Both the position numbers and the translations under genes were made by a program. Under the pieces are notes generated by a model that was not told where the DNA came from, did no database searches, and saw nothing but the letters and a program-made list of their open reading frames with translations. From Siphonodentalium dalli (taxonomy: Eukaryota; Mollusca; Scaphopoda; Gadilida; Siphonodentaliidae): DNA of 64,000 nt. The stretch covers positions 114,367,195 to 114,431,194 of the forward strand of contig CP136065.1 in the NCBI GenBank assembly GCA_032622095.1, read 5' to 3'. This document shows, one piece after another, positions 1-12,700 of the stretch (its first letter is position 1; each line of letters begins with the position of its first letter).

Positions 1-780
1 AACTCTGAGCAAAACATCAACTATAGTTAAAACAATTATAGTACATGTAGGTCAAGCATAGGAATCAACATAGTGTGTGTCATGTAGTGTTTTATTCAAT
101 ATTTAAATGTTCACATGTATGCCATATACTTGAATATGAACATGCATAAAATTATAAGCTCATCAATTTGGTATCAGAATCATATAGAAATCTTGAGTTT
201 GTGCTGATTTCAATTTTCATAGCCTCAAAATTAATAAACTTGCAGACTTAAATAAGCACTGTGCAGGGGGGGGGGGGGGGGGGATTTCCCAAGAAAATTA
301 TAAATGCGCATGCATGTGTATTTGGAACCCATGAATATGTTCCATAAGTCCCAAACAAGACATACAGGTAAAGCAGCCATGAGATCCACTCTCATGAAAT
401 TAAAATTGCAAAATTCATGCATATCAATCCACAACCCATCACACACCTGGGTCTTTTGAGAGAACTGTCACTTCATGGTCACTTTTCACAGGCATATGTT
501 AGAAACCATTTGTTTTGCACATTAATGATCATCAATATTTATTAGCATCGGTGGTAAAAAAAAAAAAAAAAAATGTTTTTTTTTTTTTTTTTTTTAAAGA
601 AAATTTTGACTTTTTCTCAAAATATCAATAAAAAGATTAGGGTCGGCGGGTTATTTTTAGGGTCGGTCGATGTACAGAAACATAGCATCTTTTTTTTTTG
701 GCCTAATATATTCTCGATTAAGATGCGCGTTGTGTTCTGTCTATTGATTATACCCCCACATTTATTATACCCCCATTTTT
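1..780. other. Intronic sequence with homopolymer runs
   Basis: No coding region is supported. A run of 18 G lies at 266-283, and 18 A followed by 20 T at 556-595, separated by TG. GGTCGG-containing sequence at about 640-675 resembles bivalve-style dispersed repeats, but no element ends could be set. It must belong to an intron or upstream region of LARP1 because the first exon seen begins in mid-codon. Confidence 0.5.
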
Positions 781-3045
781 AGCTCAACTTACTTTTGTAA
801 GTTTGAGCTATTGCCATGGTTTGGCGTCCGTCGTCCGTGTGTCCGTCAACAATTTCCTTTGGCGCGGGCTACAGGTTGTACCTTTGGTCTGATCTTCATG
901 AAATTTGTCATGAATGTTGACATTGACATGTAGATGGGAACGAGTCATTTTGGGGTCATTCGGCCAAAAAACATGGCCGCTGGCAGCCATCTTGGATTTC
1001 AAGATTCAATCCATTGGCGCGGCCTACAGGTCGTACTGTTCATCTGATCTTGATGTTAATAATGACATGTAGATGGGAACGAGTGATTTTGGGGTCGTTC
1101 GGCCAAAAAACATGGCTGCCAGCAGCCATCTTGGATTTTACTCTTTGCATGACTAAATCCTTTGGCGCGGGCTACAGGTCGTTGTTTTGGTTGGAAGTTT
1201 ATGAAATTTGTCATGGATGTTAACACTGTCATGTAAATGGGAACGAGTGATTTTGGAGTTGTTCGGCCAAAACACATGACCGCCAGCAGCCATCTTGGAT
1301 TTTACTCTTTGCATGACTAATTCCTTTGGCGCGGGCTACAGGTTGTACCTTTGGTCTAATCTTTATGAAATTTGTCATGAATGTTGACATTGACATGTAG
1401 ATGGGAACGAATCATTGTGGGATCATTCGGCCAAAAAACATGGCCGCTGGCGGCCATCTTAGATTTCAAAATTCAATCCATTGGCGCGGGCTACAGGTCG
1501 TACTGTTCATCTGATCATCATGAAATTTGTCATGGATGTTAATATTGACATGTAGATGGGAACGAGTCATTTTGGGGTTGTTCGGCCAATAAACATGGCC
1601 GCCAGCAGCCATCTTGGATTTTACTCTTTGCATGACTAAATCCTTTGGCCTGGGCTACAGGTCGTACCTTTGGTCTGATCTTTATGAAATTTGTCATGAA
1701 TGTTGACATTGACATGTAGATGGGAACGAGTCATTTTGGGGTCATTCGCCCAAAAAACATGGCAGCTGGCAGCCATCTTGGATTTCAAGATTCAATCCAT
1801 TGGCGCGGGCTACAGGTCGTACAGTTTATCTGATCATCATGAAATTTGTCATGAATGATAACAATGACATGTAGATGGGATCGAGTCGTTTTGGGGTCGT
1901 TCGGCCAAAAAACATGGCTGCCAGCAGCCATCTTGGATTTTACTCTTTGCATGACTAAATCCTTTGGCGTGGGCTACAGGTCGTTGTGTGGGTCGGAAGT
2001 TTATGAAATTTGTCATGGATGTTAACACTAACATGTAGATGGGAACGAGTGATTTTGGAGTCGTTCGGCCAAAAAACATGGCCGCCAGCAGCCATCTTGG
2101 ATTTTACTCTTTGCATGACTAAATCCTTTGGCGCGGGCTATAGGTTGCCTTTGGTCTAATCTTTATAAAATTTGTCATGAACGTTGACATTGACATGTAG
2201 ATGGGAACGAATCATTTTGGGGTCATTCGCCCAAAAAACATGGCAGCTGGCAGCCATCTTGGATTTCAAGATTCAATCCATTGGCGCGGGCTACAGGTCG
2301 TACTGTTCGTCTGATCATCATGAAATTTGTCATGAATGATAACAATGACATGTAGATGGGATCGAGTCGTTTTGGGGTCATTCGGTCAAAAAACATGGCC
2401 ACCAGCATTTTACTCTTTGCATGACTAAATCCTTTGGTGTGGGCTACAGGTCATACCTTTGGTCTGATCTTTATTAAATTTGTCATGGATGTTAACACTG
2501 ACATGTAGATGGGAACGAGTGATTTTGGAGTCGTTCGGCCAAAAAACATGGCCGCCAGCAGCCATCTTGGATTTTACTCTTTGCATGACTAAATCCTTTG
2601 GCACGGGCTACAGGTTGTACCTTTGGTCTAATCTTTATGAAATTTGTCATGAATGTTGACATTGACATGCAGATGGGAACGAATCATTGTGGGGTCATTC
2701 GGCCAAAAAACATGGCTTCCAGTGGCCATCTTGGATTTCAAAATTCAATCCATTGGCGCGTCTGATCATCATGAAATTTGTAGGTTGTAGCTTTGGTCAG
2801 ATCTTCATAAAATTTGTCATGGATGTTAACAATTATACGTAGATGGGAACGAGTCCTTTTGGGGTCAATTGGCCAAAAAAAATGGCCACCAGCAGCCATC
2901 TTGTATTTTACTCTTTGCATCACTAAATCCTTTGGCGCAGGTTAGACATTTCAATTAGCACCTTTCCTATTCCTCCATTTACTGTCAACCATTAAATTAT
3001 TCCCCTACCTAAGTTGAGCTACAGTGTCATTGACACTTTCATTTT
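781..3045 (+). mobile_element. Helentron-like element with a 13-monomer tandem array
   Basis: The 5' end has AGCTCAACTT (781-790) after a T tract, and AAGTTTGAGCT soon after. The 3' end has the inverted copy AAGTTGAGCT (3011-3020), then a short hairpin AGTGTC-ATT-GACACT and a T-rich flank. Between them are about 13 monomers, spaced mostly 150-170 bp, marked by ACATGGCCGCCAGCAGCC and TGACATGTAGATGGGAACGA. Two monomer versions alternate irregularly: one continues GGATTTCAAGATTCAATCC, the other GGATTTTACTCTTTGCATG. Sub-terminal inverted repeats, central tandem repeats, a 3' hairpin and T-rich target sites are features of Helentron-derived non-autonomous elements. No Rep/helicase gene is present. 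Short reading frames inside are repeat artefacts. Confidence 0.7.
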
Positions 3046-3656
3046 GTATCTATTTGAAAATGTGGGATTTTTTTCCAAGTGCAGATAGCTCAACCATGGG
3101 TTATCGGATCTGATTGAAATTATGTATGGAGGTTTGCCATCATGATGGCTTTCAAAAGAGTGCACAATGATATTTGCATTTTTTTGCCTTAGTTTGTAAA
3201 TTTTTCATGATTTTTGTCCTTCCGGCTATTCTACTGATGTCTTTTAACCATTATTTGACTGATCTTGCTGAGTAGAGAAAGTAAGAGGTCCTCAGTATTT
3301 GGGTTCGTGGCTGCTGATGTTTGAATGTGCCACTGTGGGGATATGCCAGCTCCATCAGTGCAATATCTTATTTTGTATCGGACGGATATGAGTAATAATA
3401 ATGACAATGAAAATATTTTTTTTGCAAAAATGAGATCTCATTCAAGACTCCATTCTTGCTGCAGCATTAGTTTCTAATCTCGTAGCTCTTTGTTGATTGA
3501 AAGTTTATATGCCATTGAATTTAATCAAAGCTTCTCAATGACTAAAGACTTTAAATGTTTTTCATTATCCTATTCATGCAACATGTTATGTAGACAATGC
3601 TGATTTTCCATCATTGCAACAAATTTGTTTATGCATTTTTTAAAACATTTTTGTAG

Positions 3657-3785
3657 GACCAGACTCAGATAACTGGAGATTGAGAAGTGACCCCTCAGAT
3701 CGAGGCTTCGCTAGAGGGAGAGGACGAGGTCGTGCTAGGGGTCGAGGAGGAAGGGGTAGAGGACGGGGTGTGGAAAGTTTCACTG
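3657..3785 (+). CDS. LARP1: LARP1 exon 1 in window: Arg/Gly-rich stretch
   Basis: Acceptor TTTTTGTAG precedes base 3657 and donor GTAAGT follows 3785. The 129 bases read two bases of a split codon, 42 codons and one base. They encode an acidic/Ser start ([16 protein letters not shown]) and then dense alternating Arg and Gly ending in GVESFTG. Such basic RG tracts precede the La motif in LARP1 and are likely to contact RNA. Confidence 0.9.
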
Positions 3786-6700
3786 GTAAGTTGCAATATA
3801 TGTCATAGTGATAGTTATTCTGAGCATTCACTATTCTAAATATTCTTTAGCAGACAAAAATACACACAGAATTGAATAATATGTTGTCATTGGGTCATTT
3901 TTGTGTGAATATTTGACTTATACTAGTATGTTCAAACTGTATGGTTGATCATGAAAACTAGTAATTATACCCCCACTTTCGAAGAAAATGGGGGGTATAC
4001 TGGATTGACTGCGTCCGTCTGTCCGTCGCGCTTTGTCCGTCCGTTTGTCCGTCCGTCCGTCCGTCCGACCTCATAACTCGAACAACTATGAACCGATTTC
4101 ATTAATTTTTTGTATGCAATCTTCTTAGGACGGTCTCTCCGCATGACGCTAATTGCGGTTCGGTCCGCCTTTTTTTTTCAAGTTACGCCTCTTTTTCGAC
4201 TTATTTTGACTTAGAAAATTCTTTCTGACTTAATAACTTTAACAAATATGAACCGATTTCAATTTTTTTTCGTATACATGCTTCTCACAATACCCTCTCT
4301 ACATGATGCGGCTAGAGATTGGCTCAGACTGTTTTTCGTAATATTACACCTCATTTTCGACTTATTTTGACTTAGAAAATTCTGTCTGACTTAATAACTT
4401 TAACAAATATGAACCGATTTGAATAATTTTTTCTGTACAAGCTTCTTGTGACACCATATCGATATTATTAGTCCGAATTTTTCTTTAAAGTTAAAAATCT
4501 TTTTGGTTGAGTTTACGGATAATGCGTGTTGAATTTGCCACGGTGGGGGGTATGCTAGCACTCGAGTGCACACCTCTTGTTTTTTACTAATTTGGACAAT
4601 TAGTGCCAGACAATATGTTTATTTATCACCCAAGTGTTGTTCCTGGTGTGCTCACACAACCACTTCATTACTGGTAACAACTGCATGGAAAGGAATAATC
4701 AGTTGATTCACATTTAAAGAATCTGTATAAATAAGCATATAATAGATTAAACATTGCTGGATAAAAACGCTCATTTGAGTGTTCCAGATTTTAAATTAAA
4801 CAAAATAATTTATTTAATTATATTACAACAATTTGTCCCATTTAAACTTCTTTCAAACCACATGTTAAAGTAGACTGAAACATGTTATTTGATATATTAA
4901 TAGATCTTAAATAAAACACAATAGATTTTGTTAAAAATATCAGTGGAACCCTGAATATATCTTCAAATTTCTCTTGGAGAAAAAGTGACATATTCCATTT
5001 TCTCTCAACTATCGTCACATCCCGCTCCCAACAGTCAATTTCATTGATTGGGTTTGTACTAATTGTGAATGTGATGTTGTTCAGGTCAAGACTTCCAGTA
5101 CTATGTTGATGACTCGGCATTTAGTCCTGACTCTAATCAAACATCATCCTTCCGACCCGGGTTTGGTGGAACAGTGTACTACCCTTATGTGGATGATGAA
5201 ACTTTGAAGGATTATATAATGAAGCAGATGTAAGTTGATGGAATTATATGTCCAATAACATTTCTTACAATACTTCTTTATATTTGCAGAAATACAACAA
5301 TTTATTCTTGCATAAATTCCTTCTAATTTGAAAAGTTAATTTATTTTGTTAGCAGCATGTCAGAAATCTTCTGATAAAATTGATATGAATGAGATATAGC
5401 AGTGATTAGGTGATAACTGACTCAAATAAGACTACTGTAACTGCCATTTCCCTCACATTTTGGTGTGTTTCTGCAATATTTTCTCAGCTCTACTATTCCA
5501 GTATCAACTGGAATTTAGCATTGTGAAATAAAATATTCATTTGTCAAAAACTTGTGAAAAGTTTTGAGTAATTCAAACCTTTCCTTCTAGTGAGTACTAC
5601 TTTAGTGAAGATAACTTACAGAAGGATTTCTTCCTGCGACGGAGAATGGATTCTGAGGGCTGGATACCTGTCACCTTTGTGGCGGGGTTTCATCGTGTGC
5701 AGGCACTGACACAGGACATGAATCAAATAATTGAGGTGAACAATAAATTATTTAAGTCTTGTTCTAGTTTCCTGCGATCATTATTAGTGCAACTTGTTAA
5801 AGATGTGTTGTAAGCTTATGACATCAGTACAGAATTTGCATTGTGTTGAAAAATTCTCTTGAGATCGCATAGTGAAATTAAGACGTTCCATGGGGAATTT
5901 CGGACAGCATCTTTTGTTTCATAGAGTGTTCAATGCGGGCTATCATGATATGATGTTAGTCTGATTAATTCTATCATAATTTGGCCAATAACTGCATTAG
6001 GAAATTAGTACAGCAGTATGTTTTGTCATAGCTGTAGCAAATGTTCTGTGTGTAACTGTCGACATATCAAATTTCTCGGACAATGGGACAACTTTTCACC
6101 TGGGGGGATATATTGTTACTGAAAGAACAAAAGATCTTTCAAAAATTGTTTAACAACAAACCCAACCACACAAAAGCTTCTGACCATCATGTCATGTCAT
6201 TGTTTGGATAGTTTTACAATTAATTTATTCAACGCAAACTCTGTGGATTTCTGATACTGTACCACACACCCTTCAGATCACATCTTGTCCGATCATCACC
6301 AAACTTTGTATGGATCTTCGGAGTGACCACCAGATGAGAACCATTAATTTGTTCTGAATACAAAATAAAAACATGGCCTTCGGCAGCCATCTTGGATTTT
6401 ACTCTTAGCATGACTAAATCCTTTGGCACACCTGCAGACCACATCCTTCATCTGATTGTCACCAAACTTCTTATTGATCTTCGCGGTGACCACTAGATGG
6501 AGCTATCAAATGTTATTGAATTCCATTAGAAAAAAGCAGCCATCTTTGATTTTACTATATATATATATCTTCATATTGACATCTAGTATTACTTAGATAT
6601 TTCAGCTTTCTTAATCTGTCCATTGACTTTAATACATGAAATATCCCCCTCCAAGTTGAGCTACAGTGTCATTGACACTTTCATTTCTGAATTTTGTCCC

Positions 6701-9700
6701 AAAAAAACACGGCCACCATTTGCCATCTTGGATTTCACATTTGAACCCATCGGAACACCCTGCCACCACCAATTATTGGTGAAATGTTGTGAAAAATTAC
6801 AGGCTTGTTTGGGATCACCTCTAAATGGGAGCTATGAAATTTGAACAGTATTCGATTAAAAACATGGCTGCCAGCAGCCATTTTGGATTTTACTCTTTGC
6901 AGCACTAAATAATTTGGCATTCCCAGCTGCCAACATCTTTTATCCAATTGATCCCAAACTTCATATGGGCTCTTTGTGTTGACCTCTGGTATTAATTAAA
7001 CATTCCGCATTCCTTATCGCTCCATTGACTAATGCATGACATTATCCCTTCTCCAAGTTGAGCTTCAGTGTTGTTGACACTTTCATTTCATTGGTTTTTG
7101 ACTGATATCTCCCAAGTAATGAAATAATTCTGACATTCAATTTGAAACAAGACAGGCATATTACGCCACTGGCAGTGATCTTAATTCTGTCCCAAGTTTT
7201 TATTCATTCATTTGTTATAATTTTGCCACAGTTTACTTACCATTATCGGAATCTGTGCATTTGTAACTGAGATAAGTCAGAATCATTTGAAAAGAGATGT
7301 TATTCTCTTTTTGAATAGAGTTATGTTAATATAGCTACCCTTTCTTAATGTAGCCGAATTGCACTGCATTGTGGGCTTATCCTTGGTCCCACTGGGACAG
7401 TCTCGTTTTGAGTCTGTTTTTTTTTTGTTATGTACCCAGGATTTAACTGGTGGCATATCATCTCTGAGAGAATAACCAGAGTAGAGATTCATGCTATGCT
7501 CACTACCTAACCATAATGCAATTGCTCAACGTTCATCCATTTAGCAAGTGTTTCCAATTGATTGCGTTTGATTATTGTCTTGTTTTTCACAGGAGTACCT
7601 TCACATAATGCAATTGTTCAACGTTCATCCATTTATCAAGTGTTTCCAATTGATTGCGATTGATTATTGTTTTGTTTTTCACAGGAGACTTTGTGTTTTG
7701 GTTTTGTCATTTAATTAAATTTTACTAAAATTATGACATTAGACAAAACAATTGGTTTACATGTTTTTGCTTCGGCTACTAAACTCATTCTATTATTCCT
7801 AATGTGTTTATTTTTTATACAGGCTATTAATAAAAGCGAGAAAGTAGAGATCATAGAGGAATGTCGAGTACGGACAACCGAAGATCCACTAAAATGGCCA
7901 ATTGAGGAAGGTCCCATGGTCATATCTTCCAAACTCCACGTAGATGTTCCTGAATTTGTTCCCGGTAAACAATGGACATGGCAAAAAGGTAATGATGAAA
8001 TTCTCCTTCAGTGATTAAAGGGAAGGGCGGCCTACATTGTAGGTTATATAGAGAGTAATCAATTGGTTCTGATAATTACGTTAAATAATTCACGAGAGGT
8101 GAGAGACGTCGGTAAGAAACGAGTCCTCGAGTGAATTATTGAATGTAATTCTCGGAATGATAAAGGCCATAAACACTAAACAACTGTGATACCATCAGAA
8201 TCTCAGAAGTTAGCCCAGGAGCCATGGGTCAGGCTCTGGAGCTGTTTGAAATCATACACGGTGGCATCACTGCCGCATCGGCCTGTATCATAACTTTCTG
8301 AATATAATTTAAAATCAAAATAAATGCAAAATGTGTCATCTATATTTACGTTTTAGCTCAACTTGACGAAGCAAAGTTTGAGCTGTTGCCATGTTGCCTT
8401 TAGCACACTCCAATGGTGACCAAACTTCATAAGGATCTTCAGAGTGGCCTCTGGATGGGAGCCATTAATTAGCATGGCTGCCAGCAATCAACTTGGATTT
8501 TAGATTTGAATTCATTTGCACACCCTGCAGCCTATATTTATTTCAGAATTGTTTTGAAAACTTATAGGCATGTTTAGGATCACCTCGAGATGGGAGCCAT
8601 CAAATTTGAACAATTATCGTTGAAAAAACGGCGGCAACTATATCTGGGATTTTACTCTTTGCAAGACAAAATCTATTGGCACACCCTACAGGCCACATCC
8701 TTCATCGGATTGTCACCATACATCATGGATCTTCGGGGTGATCTCTAGATGGGAGCCATAAAAAACTTTCTGAATTTCGTTAAAAAACATGGCCACCAGT
8801 GGCCATCTTAGATTTAACTCCTTGCATGGCAATATCCTTCAGCACACCCTACTGCCCACATCCCTATTCTGATTGTCACCTAACTTCATTGAATCTTCAT
8901 GGGTGACCTCTAGATCGGAGAAATTGAATTGTTCCGAATTTTGTTGTGAAATATGACCTTCAGTAGAACATCTTGGATTTCGCATTTGAATCCATCAGCA
9001 TACCCTGTAGTCCACTATTATTGGAGAAATGTTTGAATTGAAAACAATTTTATCTGTATAATTTAATTCGTTAACTAAAACTTGGACATTTCTTCTTCCT
9101 GATCATTCTATTGAATGAAACAATTTAACGCCATCCGAAATTGATTTACGTGTAAAAATAATTTTATGTCCCAACTGGTTTCCCTCATTCAAAAACTATT
9201 TCCATAGTCCCAGATATAAATCTTATCAGGGTCTGTTGCTTCAATTAGGCATGGGATGTGATACAGCAATATTTAACAATTTGGTAAGGTATCATTTTAC
9301 TTTTATTTCTTCTCAGATGATGAAACTCAGGGAGATGAAGACAACCGACACTCTTTAATAGAAAAGCAAGGCCGAAGGAATAGCTTTGACTCGTTCATTC
9401 CATCAGTTCTCTCCTCTAGTGCTCCGGAGTATACAGGTGAATGGCTGGAAGTTGTCAAAAAGAAAGCAAGGTCAAGAGAGAGGCATAAATCTAAGGTATA
9501 GGATTTATTACACCCCTTCAACATCCAAGTGAATGGTTGCTACACAGTCATGCCTGCATCCATCCTATTGTCTGTTTGTTCATTCGTTTGAACATATACC
9601 TCAGCCTTGAGTTGTTGGATCTCAATGAAATTTTCTCTGGATGTTCACCAAGCCTGAATTTAGTGTCTGACATTTGCAGAATCAGGTCCCCAGAGGGTGA

Positions 9701-12700
9701 CTTTAGTGACACTATCCTGCACATCGGGGTAGGGTAAGCAAATTTACCCTCGGCACCTCATTTTACTTAGGCCTCTGATCAGATTGAAGTTCCCTAGTAG
9801 TTGAAGTTGGTGATGTTCATCCATTAGTCACCTCGATTATGCATTTTATCTTCTGCAAATTAGGGGTATATAAACTGAACAGAAGGGAAAAAGTGACTAA
9901 AACAATTTGAGACTTTAGATACTTTCCCAGAACATGAGGCCAAAGCAGAATGAGGTCCACAGAGGGTGAACTAAATCCCCCCTCTGGGGACCTCATTCTG
10001 CTGATTTCAGACACACTAAATTCAGACTTGATGTTCACCATCACTAGTGCAATCAAAGCTGTTTTTAATGGTGTTCGTATTTTGATATCCCCACAAATGA
10101 AGTGAATGGTCGGTATACTGGATTACATTTGTCCTGTTCTCCATTCCTGATGGCCATTAATTGGTCCGAACCTATATCTTAGTCCTAGTTTATTGGATCT
10201 CAATTTTGGTAATGATGTTAGCCATCATGATGGCTTTCAGAGAAGTATCCAATGATGTTGCTCGAGTTTTTAGCTCAACTATTACCATGGGTTGTCATCC
10301 GCCCATGCGTTCATCAACAATTTCCTTTGGCAAACCCCATAGGCCACATCCCTGATGCAATCGTCACCAAACTTCATATCGATCATCGTGGTGACCTCTA
10401 GATGGGAGCTTACCATTTTATCCAAATTTAAAAAAAAATGCTGCTGGTGGTCATCTTTGATTTCACATTGAATCCATCGGTACACCCTACAGTCCGCATT
10501 TATCAGAAAATATTTTGAAAAGTCTTGTGTGATCACCTCTTTTATTTTACTGTTTGAATGACTAAATCCTTTGGCACATGCCTGTCCAGGCGTTGTGAGT
10601 CCCAAGATCTATAAGCAATTTCCTTTAGCACACTGCAGGCACATCTCTTATTCGCCTATCAACAAACTTAATATGGATCTTGGGGGTAACCTGTAGATGG
10701 GAGCCATTAATTTGTTCCGAAATAAAAAAAAAAAACATGTATGCCAGCGGCCGTCATGGATTTTAAAGATGGGCACACCCTGCAGGCTGCATTTATTGGA
10801 GAATTGTTTTAAAAATTTACAGGCATGTTTAGAATAACCTCCAGATGGGAGCTAGAGAAATTTCGTTGAAAAATGTGGCTGCAGGCAGCCATCTTGGATT
10901 TTACTCTTTGTATGACTAAATCCTTTTGTACACCCTACAAACCAGTTCCCTCATCCGATTGTGACCAAACTTCAAATGGATCATTTGAGTGACCAATAGA
11001 TGGGAGCCATAAAAATTTTCCAAATGTAGAAAAAAAAACATGTCGCAAGTTACCATCTTGGATTTTACTCTTTGTATGATATAATCAGTTGACACACCCT
11101 ACAGATGACATCCCTCATCCGATCGTCACTAAACTTCAAATGGATCATCGGGATGACGACTGGCTGATAGCCATAACATGGCCACCGGCAGCCATCTTGG
11201 ATTTTACTCTTTGCATGACTAAATCCTTTGGCATACCCTACAGACCACATCCCTCATCCAATTGTATGGATCATCAGGGTGGCCACCAGATGGGAGCCAT
11301 CAAATATTTCTTAATTTTGTCGAAAAAAAACATGACCGCCAGCCAGCCTGTCACCTTGGATTTTTCTCTTTGTATGACTAAATCCTAAATCCATGCAGGC
11401 GACATCTTCAGGGTGACCTCTAGATTTGAGCCATATTTTTTTTGTTTTTATTTTGGCCATGATTGATTTTAATTTATATATATTTCTTCATGTTGATATC
11501 AAGTATTACTTAGACATTTCAACTTTCCGAATTCCCAATCTCTCCATAGATTGTAACACATGAAATTATCCCCTCCCCAAGTTGAGTTAGAGTGTCGTTG
11601 ACACTCTCAATTCACAAAAAAATGATGAGAATGTGTTTTGTTTAACAGATAATTCCTTTATAGACGAGAACGAGAAACATATCTTTATCTTATCAATTTG
11701 GCAACCAACATTATGAAATATTCAATTCGATATTCAATTTGTTTTTGAATATTGCCTGAGCTATTTGATTTTATATTTGATTCGATCAAAAATCCACTAT
11801 TCGCACTGTCCTACTTGGATCTACAGGGTGACTTCTAGATGGGAACCTCCCACTTTTACTTCCAGATGGGAGCTATCAAATTTGAATGATTTTTATAAAA
11901 AAAAACATGGCTGACCCTAAACTGTAACACATGAAATTATCCCCTCTCCAAGTTGAGCTACAGTTGCATTGACATTTTCATTTAATAACCTCTACAGGAA
12001 GTTTGCAAACATTTACTTTCGGCTTCAATGCATACCATTGTGATTTGCAATGTTTTTGGCAATGAGATCTTACTAATTATAACACGCCCATTTCAGGTTT
12101 TGTTCAGGCCCGATTAAGACATTATTCGAAATTAAGCCTCCGCAGACAAAAAATATAGACTGAAAAGCCACCTCTGTGGGGAATACTCTTTTTTGGTGCA
12201 CTTGTTAAGTAATTAACATTTCATTATAGATAATCAAGTCATAGATTTATTTCATTATGATTATTCAAAGATTTATCTATTTCAGGATGAAAAGAAGGCT
12301 GATGACAGTTTTAAGGAAGGCGAAACGGAAAAGGAAGAACTGGATTTCATGTTTGATGAGGAACTTGACCAGTTGGGGACAGGAAGGAAAAATAACTTTA
12401 CTGATTGGTTAGTCAATTCTGTTCGAATCTATAAATTCTATAGATCGATCAGACTTCTAAAGTAGTTTTTATATTACAATTTGCTTGTTTTTCCATTCAT
12501 AAGGTACTTGGCAATTTGTTGATCCATATTGTAAATGACAACAATTACACATGACAGAACAAAAGTACACTTCTTCAAATGATAGGTATCTGTATGTGCC
12601 ATTATGTATGTATGATAACTGTAACAAATGTTATCATATTTTGGTTTCTGAATATATCAGATGAGTTAAAAAATTTCCCTCTCTGAAATATATTTAAGCT

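Noticed and set aside
808-2923. Many 60-76 codon frames with shared peptides
   Set aside because: They repeat with the ~160-bp monomer on both strands and have no start, splice or family signal; repeat artefacts.
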